Positions 1 through 8,028 of a DNA stretch of 64,000 nucleotides are shown in pieces (positions within the stretch are counted from its first letter, which is position 1; every line of letters begins with the position of its first letter). Made by a program: the position numbers and the translations under genes. This DNA is from Ramlibacter tataouinensis (GTDB lineage Bacteria > Pseudomonadota > Gammaproteobacteria > Burkholderiales > Burkholderiaceae_C), in NCBI GenBank assembly GCA_002427815.1, contig DIZF01000016.1:1-64000 (forward strand), read 5' to 3'. Below the pieces are notes generated by a model, which searched no databases, was not told where the DNA came from, and was given only the letters and a program-made list of their open reading frames with translations.

Positions 1-41
1 AGCCATGTGCGTTTGCTGGCGTCCATTGGGGTGTCACTCAT
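1..41 (-). CDS. petA: Rieske iron-sulfur subunit of cytochrome bc1, N-terminal fragment
   Basis: Only the first 13 codons lie in the window, read leftward from an ATG at 41-39: MSDTPMDASKRTWL (the last residue is split by the edge). A GAGG ribosome site lies about six bases upstream. The start followed by a basic pair and TWL matches the Tat-dependent N-terminus of proteobacterial Rieske proteins, the 2Fe-2S electron carrier of the bc1 complex. It diverges from mscL. The fragment is too short for certainty; the identification rests on the N-terminal pattern and on the usual proximity of petABC to mscL/degS/tat genes in Burkholderiales. Confidence 0.55.
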   Translation of the reverse strand, partial: MSDTPMDASKRTW

Positions 42-183
42 GGGGTCCTCGAGGGGAAATTCACTTTTGTCGGGGTCAACCCGCGATTGTAGCCGACCGT
101 TCCTGTTTCGTTCGACGCGCGCCCCTCGCAGCAAAGTGCCGCGAACGCGGATACTTGCTGCCGAACCACAACGGAGCGCGACC
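42..183. promoter_or_regulatory. divergent intergenic region petA/mscL
   Basis: This 142-base gap separates the leftward petA start from the rightward mscL start and must hold both promoters. On the minus strand a TACAAT -10-like hexamer lies at 91-86, which would give petA a leader of about 38 bases; no good -35 is seen 17 bases upstream. No clear promoter was recognised for mscL. Confidence 0.3.
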
Positions 184-621
184 ATGGGAATGCTTGGGGA
201 ATTCAGGGAATTCGCGGTCAAGGGCAATGTGATCGACCTGGCGGTCGGCGTCATCATCGGCGCCGCGTTCGGCAAGATCGTCGATTCACTGGTGGGTGAC
301 CTGATCATGCCCCTGGTCAGTGCCCTGATCGGACGGGTCGATTTTTCCAACCTCTTCCTGGTGCTCGGTCACCCTCCGTCCGGCACGGCCATGACGCTGG
401 ATGCATTGAAGAAAGCCGGCGTGCCGGTGCTGGCATATGGCAACTTCCTGACCATCGTGGTGAATTTCCTGCTGCTGGCCTTCATCATTTTCCTCATGAT
501 CAAACAGATCAACCGGCTCAAGCGCCAGGCAGCCCCGACAACCGCACCGCCCGCGGGCCCGCCGGAGGACGTGATTTTGCTGCGCGAGATTCGCGACAGC
601 CTGCGCCGGCCGCAAGCCTAG
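184..621 (+). CDS. mscL: large-conductance mechanosensitive channel MscL
   Basis: MscL forms a homopentameric inner-membrane pore that opens under high membrane tension and releases solutes during hypo-osmotic shock. The 145-residue protein begins MGMLGEFREF, the amphipathic N-terminal helix, followed by the TM1 sequence (VIDLAVGVIIGAAFG, about residues 17-31), the periplasmic loop and TM2 (about 80-105, ending FLMIKQINR), then a Pro-rich linker and a C-terminal charged helix. The family is usually 125-150 residues. An open frame extends upstream to position 7, but the family start is the ATG at 184, preceded by GGAG. The stop overlaps the convergent pdxA stop in a shared CTAG. Confidence 0.96.
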   Translation: MGMLGEFREFAVKGNVIDLAVGVIIGAAFGKIVDSLVGDLIMPLVSALIGRVDFSNLFLVLGHPPSGTAMTLDALKKAGVPVLAYGNFLTIVVNFLLLAFIIFLMIKQINRLKRQAAPTTAPPAGPPEDVILLREIRDSLRRPQA

Positions 622-1661
622 CTGCGGCTCAACTGCCGGGCGATGCGAATCGCCTCGACCAGGCTTGATGCGTCGGCCCGGCCGCTGCCGGCAAGGTCGA
701 ACGCCGTGCCGTGATCGGGGCTGGTTCGCACCAGCGGCAGTCCGAGGGTGACGTTCACCCCCTTTTCGACGCCGAGGTACTTCACCGGGATCAGGCCCTG
801 GTCGTGGTACATCGCGATCACCACGTCGAACTCGCCCCCTTTGCCTCCGGGGGCACGGGCCCGCATGAAAACCGTGTCCGGCGCGAACGGCCCCGCCACT
901 TGCAGGCCTTCGGCCCGCGCGGCCTCGACCGCCGGCATGATGACCTCGATTTCCTCGCGCCCCAGCAAGCCGCCTTCGCCCGCGTGCGGATTGAGACCGG
1001 CTACGCCGATACGCGGCGCCCGGCCCAGCGCACGCCCGACCGCCTCATGGGCAATGCGCAGTGTCTGTAGCACGTTGTCGAAGGTCACGGCATCGATGGC
1101 CTCGCGCAATGCGATATGGATGCTCACCAGCACGGTGCGCAGTTCATCATTGGCCAGCATCATTCGAACCGGCAGCTCGGCCGTGGTGCGGCCTGACCAC
1201 GCGGCCGCTTCAGCCTGCAGCAATTCCGTATGACCCGGAAAGCCCACGCCGGCCGCGGCCAGTGCCTGCTTGTGCAACGGGGCCGTGACCAGCGCAGCGA
1301 TATCACCCCGCAGCGCGGCGCGCGCAGCCCAGACCACGCATTCGGCCGCGGCTTTGCCCGCGGCCGCACTGACCTTGCCCCACTGCGGCGGCTCGCCCAG
1401 CGACGTGGCCTGCACCAGCCCGATACAACGTGGCGGCAGCGCGCAGGCCTCGGCTGGAGACCCGATCAGTGCAATCGGCGTGTTCAGCTCGTGCGGTCGC
1501 AGGATGGCACGCGTGGCCCGGCGCATGGTCGCAAGGTCACCCGCCACAAAACAACCCCGCGTATCCGACGGGCAATCCCGAAAGGCCTTGGCGATGATTT
1601 CCGGCCCGATGCCGGCGGCATCGCCCATCGTGATCGCCATCGGTTTGCGCATTTCGCTCAT
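618..1661 (-). CDS. pdxA: 4-hydroxythreonine-4-phosphate dehydrogenase PdxA
   Basis: PdxA oxidises 4-phosphohydroxy-L-threonine with NAD in the DXP-dependent pathway to pyridoxal phosphate. The 347-residue frame carries the family N-terminus (AITMGDAAGIGPEII), a metal-binding histidine in FPGHTELL, the LNPHAGEGG segment and the C-terminal AMYHDQGLIP and RTSPDHGTAFD blocks, which supply further metal and substrate ligands. The chosen ATG at 1661 overlaps the upstream Nif3-like stop as ATGA, so the two are probably translationally coupled. A much longer upstream open frame lies inside the neighbouring gene. An alternative start is nine bases downstream (MRKPMAIT). Confidence 0.95.
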   Translation of the reverse strand: MSEMRKPMAITMGDAAGIGPEIIAKAFRDCPSDTRGCFVAGDLATMRRATRAILRPHELNTPIALIGSPAEACALPPRCIGLVQATSLGEPPQWGKVSAAAGKAAAECVVWAARAALRGDIAALVTAPLHKQALAAAGVGFPGHTELLQAEAAAWSGRTTAELPVRMMLANDELRTVLVSIHIALREAIDAVTFDNVLQTLRIAHEAVGRALGRAPRIGVAGLNPHAGEGGLLGREEIEVIMPAVEAARAEGLQVAGPFAPDTVFMRARAPGGKGGEFDVVIAMYHDQGLIPVKYLGVEKGVNVTLGLPLVRTSPDHGTAFDLAGSGRADASSLVEAIRIARQLSRS

Positions 1662-2416
1662 GCCGGATTGTCGATCTCGATGAAACTGTGCTCGACGCCG
1701 AACTGCGCCGCCACGTGGGACGCCACGGCCGGAGCGCCGTAGCGTTCGCTCGCGTGGTGGCCGCAAGCCAGGAACGCAACACCGCATTCGCGCGCGTAGT
1801 GCGCCTGCGCCTCCGAAATTTCGCCGGTGATGAAAGCGTCGGCACCGGCGGCGATGGCGGGTTCGAAATATCCTTGTGCTCCGCCCGTGCACCATGCGAT
1901 ACGACGGATGGGGCGCTGCTCGCCGCCCACGCAGATCGCGCTGCGGCCCATCCTGTTTTCGAGGTGGCGGGCCAGTTCTTCGGGCGTGCTGAAAGTGCCC
2001 CCGTCTTCGCGTTCGCCGAGGAAACCCAGGTCCTGCTCGCCAAACCGCTCGGTCGCCTGCAGCCCCAGCTTGAGCCCGAACTGGGCGTTGTTGCCCAGCT
2101 CGGGATGGGCGTCCAGAGGCAGGTGGTAGGCAAACAGGTTGATGTCGTGCCGCAGCAGCAGCGCCAGCCGTTGTTTCATCCAGCCGGTGACCCTTCCGTC
2201 CTGGCCGCGCCAGAACAGCCCATGGTGCACGAAGATCGCATCGGCCCCAGCCTCGACGGCACGCTCGATGAGCGCCCGGCTGGCAGTGACACCGGACACC
2301 ATGCGACGGACCTGGTCCTTGCCCTCGACCTGCAGCCCGTTGGGGCCGTAGTCCCGGAACCTTTCAGGCTGCAGCAGGCCGTCGAAAGACTGGAGAAGTT
2401 GGTGCGCGCTGGCCAT
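1658..2416 (-). CDS. Nif3-like dinuclear metal centre protein (YbgI/DUF34 family)
   Basis: The 252-residue protein has the Nif3/YbgI signatures: the N-terminal DYGPNGLQVEG segment, GADAIFVHHGLFW with two metal-ligand histidines, AYHLPLDAHPELGNN, and the C-terminal GEISEAQAHYAREC and FLACGHHASERYG blocks. The family forms a toroidal hexamer with a dimetal site in each subunit; proposed roles include GTP cyclohydrolase-like activity and metal handling, but the physiological substrate is not settled. It is the first gene of a two-gene leftward unit with pdxA and overlaps it by four bases. It diverges from the membrane protein gene at 2606. Confidence 0.9.
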   Translation of the reverse strand: MASAHQLLQSFDGLLQPERFRDYGPNGLQVEGKDQVRRMVSGVTASRALIERAVEAGADAIFVHHGLFWRGQDGRVTGWMKQRLALLLRHDINLFAYHLPLDAHPELGNNAQFGLKLGLQATERFGEQDLGFLGEREDGGTFSTPEELARHLENRMGRSAICVGGEQRPIRRIAWCTGGAQGYFEPAIAAGADAFITGEISEAQAHYARECGVAFLACGHHASERYGAPAVASHVAAQFGVEHSFIEIDNPA

Positions 2417-2544
2417 CGGTGGAGTCTGCTTATTTCGAGAAAACCCGATTGTCGGGGGAAGGCTGGCGCCATGCCGTAGCGGCCGCGAGGCGCTCGCTCA
2501 TCCTCGCGGCAAGCTGCCGAAAACGACTCCAGGAAAATACTGAT

Positions 2545-2571
2545 TTGGTTTTCATATTGAAAATACATAAT
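2545..2571 (+). promoter_or_regulatory. AT-rich promoter with dyad upstream of the GGDEF-like gene
   Basis: A strikingly AT-rich patch (about 2541-2582) interrupts the GC-rich background. It holds CATAAT at 2566-2571, a good -10, within a dyad ATACAT-A-ATGTAT (2563-2575). The only -35-like hexamer is TTGGTT at 2545-2550, 15 bases away, which is short. The dyad could be an operator covering the -10. The divergent Nif3-like gene starts at 2416, so control of both directions is possible. Inference from pattern only. Confidence 0.4.
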
Positions 2572-2605
2572 GTATTTGTTTGCAACATGGGGAGGGGCAG
2601 GACTC

Positions 2606-3865
2606 ATGAGTGCGCAGGAATTGACGATCTGGAGCATGGCGCTGGGCGCCATCGCGGCGGTGGCCCTGGCCCGGGTCGCTGACCTCGTGGCACGGCCGAG
2701 TGTGTCGCAGGCCCAGGGTGTCGCCTATCACACAGCCGTCTTCTTGCTGGTGCTGATCCTCAGCGGAGTGGGACGGCAGGTGGCACCCGGCACCGACCCC
2801 GAGCTGATGCAGGTGGCCCGGGTGCTGGCCGGGCCCGTCTGTGTGGGACTGTCGGACCTGTGGATCCGCAGCTGGTTGAACGCGGCTCAGCGCGATCACA
2901 CCATGTCGGCCGCCTTGCGCGGATCCGCGCTGCTCCTGCCATTGGCGGGCCTGGCATGCCTGGCACTGCCCCGGGGACAGCAATTGCCGGCTGCGGCCGG
3001 CATCTCACTGTTCGGCGGTCTCCTGACGCTGTGGCTCACGGCTCGCGCCTGGCGCCTGGGCGACCCCCTGGCGGGCGTGATGACGCTGGGCTGCCTGCTG
3101 ACTCTGCCCGCGATCGCCGGGCTGTACGCCATCGCCATGGAACTACCGGGCCTGGGCCTGTCGTTGCACGGGGCCGTGGCTCTGTGCTCAGCGCTATGCA
3201 ATGGCTTTACCGGTCTTGTGCTGTGGCGGCGCGACCGCCATGAACGGCGGACTCGCATCGGACACGACACGCCCCTGCAATTCGATCCGGTGACCCAACT
3301 CCACAGTGGCGCCAGCCTGGTGCACAAATTGATCAAGGCGCAGCGAAGGCGGCGCCACACGCGCCGCGACGGCGCCGTGCTGGCCATCGTGGTGTTCGAC
3401 GTCGAGCGCATCGTGGAGCAGGCTGGCGCGGCAGGCGTCAACGAGATGTTCGTCTGCATGGCCAGCCGGATCCAGCGCCAGGTGGGAGTCATCAATCTGG
3501 TGGGCCGCTACTACGATCGCTGCTTTGTCTCGCTGGTCGAGACGATCCAGTCGCCCGCGTGGCTGCGCACTCTGGGCCTGCGGGTGGCCACCAGCCTGCG
3601 CCGGCCGATGGAGCTGACGTCGCGATCGGGGCATCGTGTCGAGATCACGGCCGATGTGGGGATCGGGGTGGTCCATCTGTTGCCCGGAGCCGCTGCCGTC
3701 GAAGACATCCTCCACGATGCCCAGCGCATGGCCGAAGCCGCGCGAGCGATGCGCTCGCGGGCGGCGATTCGCGACCCGTCCACCGGGAGAGCGATTCCGG
3801 TTGAGCAAGCCGATCTGGGTGGTCGCCGGCGCAATCGCGCGCATCGGGTTTCGCGCGTCCATTGA
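2606..3865 (+). CDS. membrane protein with degenerate GGDEF-like domain
   Basis: A 419-residue protein. The first ~220 residues contain about six hydrophobic segments. The C-terminal half has the GGDEF fold pattern: DPVTQLHSGASL in place of the usual DxLTGLxNR, VVFDVERIVEQAG around residue 263 in place of the metal-binding helix, and GRYYDRCF near residue 300 where an active cyclase has GGDEF. The signature and metal-site residues are lost, so diguanylate cyclase activity is unlikely; a sensory or scaffold role is possible. The ATG at 2606 follows a strong GGAGGGG site; an upstream in-frame ATG at 2570 lies in the promoter patch. It is followed 101 bases later by the DegS-like protease gene. 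Confidence 0.75.
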   Translation: MSAQELTIWSMALGAIAAVALARVADLVARPSVSQAQGVAYHTAVFLLVLILSGVGRQVAPGTDPELMQVARVLAGPVCVGLSDLWIRSWLNAAQRDHTMSAALRGSALLLPLAGLACLALPRGQQLPAAAGISLFGGLLTLWLTARAWRLGDPLAGVMTLGCLLTLPAIAGLYAIAMELPGLGLSLHGAVALCSALCNGFTGLVLWRRDRHERRTRIGHDTPLQFDPVTQLHSGASLVHKLIKAQRRRRHTRRDGAVLAIVVFDVERIVEQAGAAGVNEMFVCMASRIQRQVGVINLVGRYYDRCFVSLVETIQSPAWLRTLGLRVATSLRRPMELTSRSGHRVEITADVGIGVVHLLPGAAAVEDILHDAQRMAEAARAMRSRAAIRDPSTGRAIPVEQADLGGRRRNRAHRVSRVH

Positions 3866-3966
3866 CCCGCCGCTCCTGCGGTCGGAATCCTGGCACGGCA
3901 GGCCCATGGCCGTGTTGCACCGGTCTACACTTGCGCAAATAACTTCCGGGTTCGCCCGAGCCGATC

Positions 3967-5115
3967 ATGCGCCGCTACTGGCTGGTATTTTCCCAGGCCG
4001 TCACCGTCCTGCTGGCCGCCTACTTCGTGGTGGGGACACTCAAACCCGAGTGGCTGGGCCGCACGGGCGTCGCCGTCAACCAAGGCGTCGCACTGGTCGA
4101 AGCGCCGGCAACCGTTTCGGGACCGCCGCCGCCAGGCAGCTTTCGGCAGGCGGCCCAGCGCGCCTCGGCCGCGGTCGTCAGCATCAACACCAGCAAGATG
4201 CCGGAACGCCATCCACAAATCAACGATCCGTGGTTCCGCTTTTTCTTCGGCGACCCGGGAAGCCAGCCGCAGGCCGGCCTGGGCAGCGGCGTCATCATCA
4301 GCGCTGACGGCTACATTCTCACGAACAACCATGTGGTCGAGGGCGCCGATGAGATCGAAGTGGTCCTGAACGACAGCCGCCGCGCACCCGGCAAGGTGAT
4401 CGGCACCGACCCCGACAGCGATCTGGCCATCCTCAAGATCTCGCTGGACCGGCTGCCGGTGATCACCCTGGGAAATTCGGACGCGCTGCAGGTAGGCGAT
4501 CAGGTCCTGGCCATCGGCAACCCGTTCGGTGTCGGGCAGACGGTGACCAGCGGCATCGTCAGCGCCCTCGGGCGCAATCAGCTGGGCATCAATACTTTCG
4601 AGAACTTCATCCAGACCGACGCCGCGATCAACCCGGGCAACTCCGGTGGCGCGCTGGTGGACGTGAACGGCCAGTTGATGGGAATCAACACCGCCATCTA
4701 CTCGCGCTCGGGCGGCAGCATGGGCATCGGCTTCGCCATTCCCGTGTCCACCGCCAAGCTGGTGCTCGAGGGCATCGTCAAGGACGGCGTTGTGCGACGC
4801 GGCTGGATTGGCGTCGAGCCGGCGGATCTCTCGCCCGAGTTGATGGAGACCTTCAGCGTCAAAGCCAAGCGCGGCGTGCTCATCACCGGCGTCCTGCAGA
4901 ACGGACCCGCGGCGCAGGCCGGCATTCGCCCCGGGGATGTGATCGTGGCTGTGGCTGACAAGCAGATCAGCAACGTGTCGGAACTGCTGTCCAACGTGGC
5001 CGCGCTCAAGCCCGGAGCGGCGGCGAGATTCCGGTTGCAGCGGCGCGACGAGTCGGTGGAGTTGAACGTGACGCCCGGACTGCGGCCTCGGCCGCCCAAG
5101 GTGCAGCAGCGCTAG
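3967..5115 (+). CDS. DegS/DegQ-like periplasmic trypsin-type serine protease with one PDZ domain
   Basis: The 382-residue protein has an N-terminal hydrophobic segment (about residues 5-25), which probably anchors it in the inner membrane with the body in the periplasm. The S1C protease domain carries a complete triad: His122 (LTNNHVVEGAD), Asp152 (DSDLAIL) and Ser226 (NPGNSGGAL). One PDZ domain follows (RRGWIGVEPADL to about residue 365). A single PDZ and a membrane anchor resemble DegS, the site-1 protease of the sigma-E anti-sigma factor, or AlgW/DegQ. It converges on tatC, with 30 bases between stops. No RseA homologue lies nearby, so the DegS role is an inference. Confidence 0.9.
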   Translation: MRRYWLVFSQAVTVLLAAYFVVGTLKPEWLGRTGVAVNQGVALVEAPATVSGPPPPGSFRQAAQRASAAVVSINTSKMPERHPQINDPWFRFFFGDPGSQPQAGLGSGVIISADGYILTNNHVVEGADEIEVVLNDSRRAPGKVIGTDPDSDLAILKISLDRLPVITLGNSDALQVGDQVLAIGNPFGVGQTVTSGIVSALGRNQLGINTFENFIQTDAAINPGNSGGALVDVNGQLMGINTAIYSRSGGSMGIGFAIPVSTAKLVLEGIVKDGVVRRGWIGVEPADLSPELMETFSVKAKRGVLITGVLQNGPAAQAGIRPGDVIVAVADKQISNVSELLSNVAALKPGAAARFRLQRRDESVELNVTPGLRPRPPKVQQR

Positions 5116-5145
5116 CTGCACCGGGCGGCGGTAGATGCCGAGAGC

Positions 5146-5931
5146 CTAGTCGGCGGCTGCCGTTTCCTCTGCGGACGCCGCGGTGCGTTTGGTGAACAGT
5201 TGGGCCGCCCAGATTCCGGCTTCGTAGAGCAGGCACATGGGCAGCGCCAGGGACAGTTGCGACACCACGTCCGGTGGCGTGATGACAGCCGCGACCACAA
5301 AGGCCAGGACGATGAAATAGGGGCGAAACTCCTTGAGCTTGCTGATGCTCACAAGGCCCATTCGCACCAGCACCACGACAACGATCGGCACTTCGAAGGT
5401 GAGGCCGAAGGCGATGAACATCGTGAGCACGAAGCTCAGGTAGGCCTCGATATCAGGCGCCGCCGTGATGCTCTTTGGAGCGAAGCTCTGGATGAATGCA
5501 AACACCCGCCCGAAGACGAAAAAGTAGCAAAACGCCACGCCCATGAAGAACAGCAGCGTGCTGGAAACCACCAGGGGCAGCACCAGCCTCTTCTCGTGCG
5601 AGTAGAGGCCAGGCGCGATGAACGCCCACGCCTGATAGAGCACCACCGGCAGCGCGATCAGAAACGCCGCCATCATGAGGATCTTGAGCGGCACCATGAA
5701 TGGCGAGATCACCGACGTGGCTATCAACGTCGCTCCCTTTGGCAGATGTGCCACCAGAGGTGCGGCCAGGATGTCGTAGAGCGCACCCGGACCGGGGTAC
5801 ACAAACAGGACGGCAGCGACGATGCCGACCGCGATCATGGCCTTGATCAGCCGATCGCGCAGCTCCACCAGGTGGGCGACGAACGGCTGCTCCGTGCCCG
5901 CGAGCTCGTCTTCTTGGTTCAGATCGGACAT
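5146..5931 (-). CDS. tatC: twin-arginine translocase subunit TatC
   Basis: TatC is the six-helix inner-membrane receptor that, with TatB, binds twin-arginine signal peptides of folded substrates. The 261-residue protein shows the family features: the cytoplasmic N-terminal HLVELRDRLIKA, the ISPFMVPLKI segment, YQAWAFIAPGLYSHEKR, and AVITPPDVVSQ before TM5-6. The C-terminal tail is Ala/Glu rich. Its ATG overlaps the tatB stop by one base (TGATG), which implies coupled translation. Likely substrates in this window are MsrP (47625-48620) and the partial Rieske protein at 1-41. Confidence 0.97.
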   Translation of the reverse strand: MSDLNQEDELAGTEQPFVAHLVELRDRLIKAMIAVGIVAAVLFVYPGPGALYDILAAPLVAHLPKGATLIATSVISPFMVPLKILMMAAFLIALPVVLYQAWAFIAPGLYSHEKRLVLPLVVSSTLLFFMGVAFCYFFVFGRVFAFIQSFAPKSITAAPDIEAYLSFVLTMFIAFGLTFEVPIVVVVLVRMGLVSISKLKEFRPYFIVLAFVVAAVITPPDVVSQLSLALPMCLLYEAGIWAAQLFTKRTAASAEETAAAD

Positions 5932-6389
5932 CAGTTGAATTTATGGGGACGGTACCGCGCAACCCGGGCTGCGCCGGACAGCGCCTTGGTCCGGATGCCG
6001 TTGCGCGCCTTGTACCAGCCGGGCGTGGCGCCCTGTTTGATGCGCCACTTCTTGCGGGGATGGCGGTATTCCGGATAGGCGGGCGGCGGCTCAGCCAGCG
6101 ACCCCGACGTCGTAGTGACCTCGGACCATTGCTTCTCGAACTCGCTCGCACCGGCGTGGATCGAACTCTCGACATCGCGGGCTGCGGTTTCCACCGTGTC
6201 CTTCATCTTCTTGAGCTCTTCCAGGTCAATGGAGCGGTTGACCTCGGCCTTCACGTCCGCCACATAGCGCTGCGCCTTGCCCAGCAAAGTGCCCACGGTC
6301 CTGGCCACCCGCGGCAGCTTTTCCGGACCAATGACGATCAGCGCCACCGCGCCGATCACGATCAGCTTTTCAATACCCAGGTCGATCAT
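5931..6389 (-). CDS. tatB: Sec-independent translocase subunit TatB
   Basis: The 152-residue protein starts MIDLGIEKLIVIGAVALIVI, a single N-terminal membrane helix with the conserved Glu8, then the GPEKLP hinge and an amphipathic helix (VARTVGTLLGKAQRYVADVKAEV). A long polar region and a basic C-terminal tail (RKKWRIKQ onwards) follow. TatB joins TatC in the signal-peptide receptor complex. The length and the acidic residue in the helix separate it from TatA. It lies 92 bases after the tatA stop and overlaps tatC. Confidence 0.95.
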   Translation of the reverse strand: MIDLGIEKLIVIGAVALIVIGPEKLPRVARTVGTLLGKAQRYVADVKAEVNRSIDLEELKKMKDTVETAARDVESSIHAGASEFEKQWSEVTTTSGSLAEPPPAYPEYRHPRKKWRIKQGATPGWYKARNGIRTKALSGAARVARYRPHKFN

Positions 6390-6481
6390 GCCGGGTCAAT
6401 CCAGAGCGCGGGCCGGCCCCGCGGGCGGCTCGCTGACCCGCCCGCGGCGCTGCGGTCGAACGGAAACGAGGACGACCCCAT

Positions 6482-6724
6482 CTAGGACTTGTTCCTGGCC
6501 TCGACGTCAATGGTGGTCTTGTCGGCGCCGGGCGGGGGGGCCGACGTGACCTGTCCAGCGGGGGGCACCGGTGTTTCGGGACCCGAGCCTTCCCTGATTC
6601 CGTCCTTGAACCCCTTCACGGCGCTGCCGAGGTCGGTTCCGATGTTCTTGAGCTTCTTGGTACCGAACACCAGGACGATGATCAGCAGCACGATCAGCCA
6701 GTGCCAGATGGAAAATGAGCCCAT
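6482..6724 (-). CDS. tatA: Sec-independent translocase subunit TatA
   Basis: TatA oligomerises to form the conduit for folded proteins once TatBC has bound substrate. The 80-residue protein has one N-terminal membrane helix (SIWHWLIVLLIIVLVFG), the conserved FGTKKL hinge and an amphipathic helix (GTDLGSAVKGFKDGI), then an acidic, Pro-rich tail. It is the first tat gene, 155 bases after the HIT gene. The gap contains a minus-strand TAGAAT hexamer (6834-6829) that could be a -10, but no -35 at proper spacing was found. Confidence 0.95.
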   Translation of the reverse strand: MGSFSIWHWLIVLLIIVLVFGTKKLKNIGTDLGSAVKGFKDGIREGSGPETPVPPAGQVTSAPPPGADKTTIDVEARNKS

Positions 6725-6878
6725 GGTTCTATGCCTCCTGCCGAGCCGCCTCGAAGAAGGCGCGCGCCTCCCGCCAGGGCGATGAAAGAATGTGAATGTG
6801 CATATCTACTCCTGTACAACCTGAGTGGATTCTAGTCGCGCAGGGCAAGTTCAACCCTTGCGACGACCTCTGCCCTGC

Positions 6879-7244
6879 TCAGCCTTTGAGCCAGGGCCGC
6901 GGGCCGCCCATGACATGGACATGCAGGTGGCGGACCTCCTGGCCGCCCTCGGCGCCGGTATTGATCACCACCCGGTAACCACCGTCGGGATAGGGTCGGC
7001 AGCCCTCCTGGAGCGCCAGCTTCGGCGCCAGGGTCAGCATCCGGCCCAGCAGCGCCTCGTGCTCAGGGCCCACCTGGGCCAGCGAGGGCACATGGGCCTT
7101 GGGCACCATCAGGAAATGAACCGGGGCCCAGGGGTGAATGTCGTGGAAGACGAGCAGCTCCTCGTCCTCGTGGACCTTTCGGGAAGGAATCTTGCCCTCG
7201 ATGATCTTGCAGAAAATGCAGGCGGGATCGGCAGCGGAGCTCAT
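6879..7244 (-). CDS. HIT-family (HINT-like) nucleotide hydrolase
   Basis: The 121-residue protein has the histidine-triad motif HLHVHVMGG near the C-terminus and CIFCKIIEGKIPS at the N-terminus, where the two cysteines are typical zinc ligands of the HINT branch. Such enzymes hydrolyse purine nucleoside phosphoramidates, including aminoacyl adenylates. The start was set at the ATG at 7244, which begins MSSAADPACIFC; the longer open frame would run into the upstream gene. It lies 19 bases after the small membrane protein gene and between the his and tat genes, an order common in betaproteobacteria. Confidence 0.93.
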   Translation of the reverse strand: MSSAADPACIFCKIIEGKIPSRKVHEDEELLVFHDIHPWAPVHFLMVPKAHVPSLAQVGPEHEALLGRMLTLAPKLALQEGCRPYPDGGYRVVINTGAEGGQEVRHLHVHVMGGPRPWLKG

Positions 7245-7263
7245 GACGTTATCGATGTCCCTC

Positions 7264-7620
7264 TCAAAAAGGCGGTCGGCCGTCGTTGAAACGCAGCCAC
7301 CCCCGCAGGCAGCGGTACAGGTACCACAGTCCGATGATGGTGTAGGCGATGGCACCCGGCAAGAACAGCAGCAGCCACAGCGGCCCGGTGACCACCAGCC
7401 ACAGCACCGTCCACCAGAACGTGGCGATCATGTAGTTGTGGTGACTGGCGTAGATGGCGTCGAGCTCGTCGGCCCGCTTGACGTAGTTGATGACCAGCGC
7501 GATCAACGCCAGCGATCCCATGCTGGCCCAGGCCACGGTGTGAAGGGCGTAAAGCACCTGCATCACAGTGCGATCGGCGGATGTCTTGCCCTCGAATTGC
7601 GCGTAATCGGTTTCAGACAT
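7264..7620 (-). CDS. small membrane protein (DUF4870/COG3671-like)
   Basis: A 118-residue protein with three hydrophobic stretches: about residues 20-44 (TVMQVLYALHTVAWASMGSL and following), 65-85 and 87-104. The middle stretch, in the order ASHHNYMIATFWWTVLWLVV, and the C-terminal GLWYLYRCLRGWLRFNDGRP are typical of short integral membrane proteins found beside hisE in Burkholderiales. The function is unknown. The ATG at 7620 lies eight bases after the hisE stop; the open frame extends further but would overlap hisE. The family name is given from the pattern and is not verified. Confidence 0.75.
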   Translation of the reverse strand: MSETDYAQFEGKTSADRTVMQVLYALHTVAWASMGSLALIALVINYVKRADELDAIYASHHNYMIATFWWTVLWLVVTGPLWLLLFLPGAIAYTIIGLWYLYRCLRGWLRFNDGRPPF

Positions 7621-7628
7621 AAGTGCCC

Positions 7629-8024
7629 TCACTTCGCTTCGCGTTGCCGCGCCTTGCGCAAGGCCTTCTCGTCGATCCCGCTGGTTCCCTCGCGCCGCTC
7701 CAGCTCGGCAATGACATCCGACGGTTGCAAGCCATAGTGGGCCAACGCAATCATCGTATGGAACCACAGGTCGGCAACCTCGGCCAGCAACCTGTGCCTG
7801 GCCTCGGCGCTGTCGGCGTGTTCGAGGTCCTTGGCGGCCATTACCGTTTCGGTGGCCTCTTCCCCGATTTTCTTCAGAAAGGCGTCCGGCCCCAGGTGCA
7901 GCAGCCGGGCCACGTAGCTCGTTTCGGGATTGCCGCCCCGGCCCGGTTTGCGGCTTTCGATGACGGCGGCGAGCCGGGCCAGCGCGCCTTCGGGCGTCGC
8001 GAACGGGGAAGCGTCGGAAGTCAT
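7629..8024 (-). CDS. hisE: phosphoribosyl-ATP pyrophosphohydrolase HisE
   Basis: HisE removes pyrophosphate from phosphoribosyl-ATP, step 2 of histidine synthesis. The 131-residue alpha-helical protein has the MazG-like metal-binding pattern KKIGEEATETVMAAK, followed by EVADLWFHTMIALA. It is a separate gene, not fused to hisI as in enteric bacteria, and lies four bases after hisI. It is the last his gene in the run. Confidence 0.96.
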   Translation of the reverse strand: MTSDASPFATPEGALARLAAVIESRKPGRGGNPETSYVARLLHLGPDAFLKKIGEEATETVMAAKDLEHADSAEARHRLLAEVADLWFHTMIALAHYGLQPSDVIAELERREGTSGIDEKALRKARQREAK

Positions 8025-8028
8025 GCTC

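Noticed and set aside
3925..5121. A 398-codon minus-strand frame opposite the DegS-like protease
   Set aside because: Composition is typical of antisense frames, and the protease on the plus strand has a complete triad and PDZ domain.
6829..6854. A sigma-70 promoter for tatA (minus strand TTGAAC and TAGAAT)
   Set aside because: The spacer is only 14 bases, too short for a normal promoter; kept only as a remark in the tatA entry.
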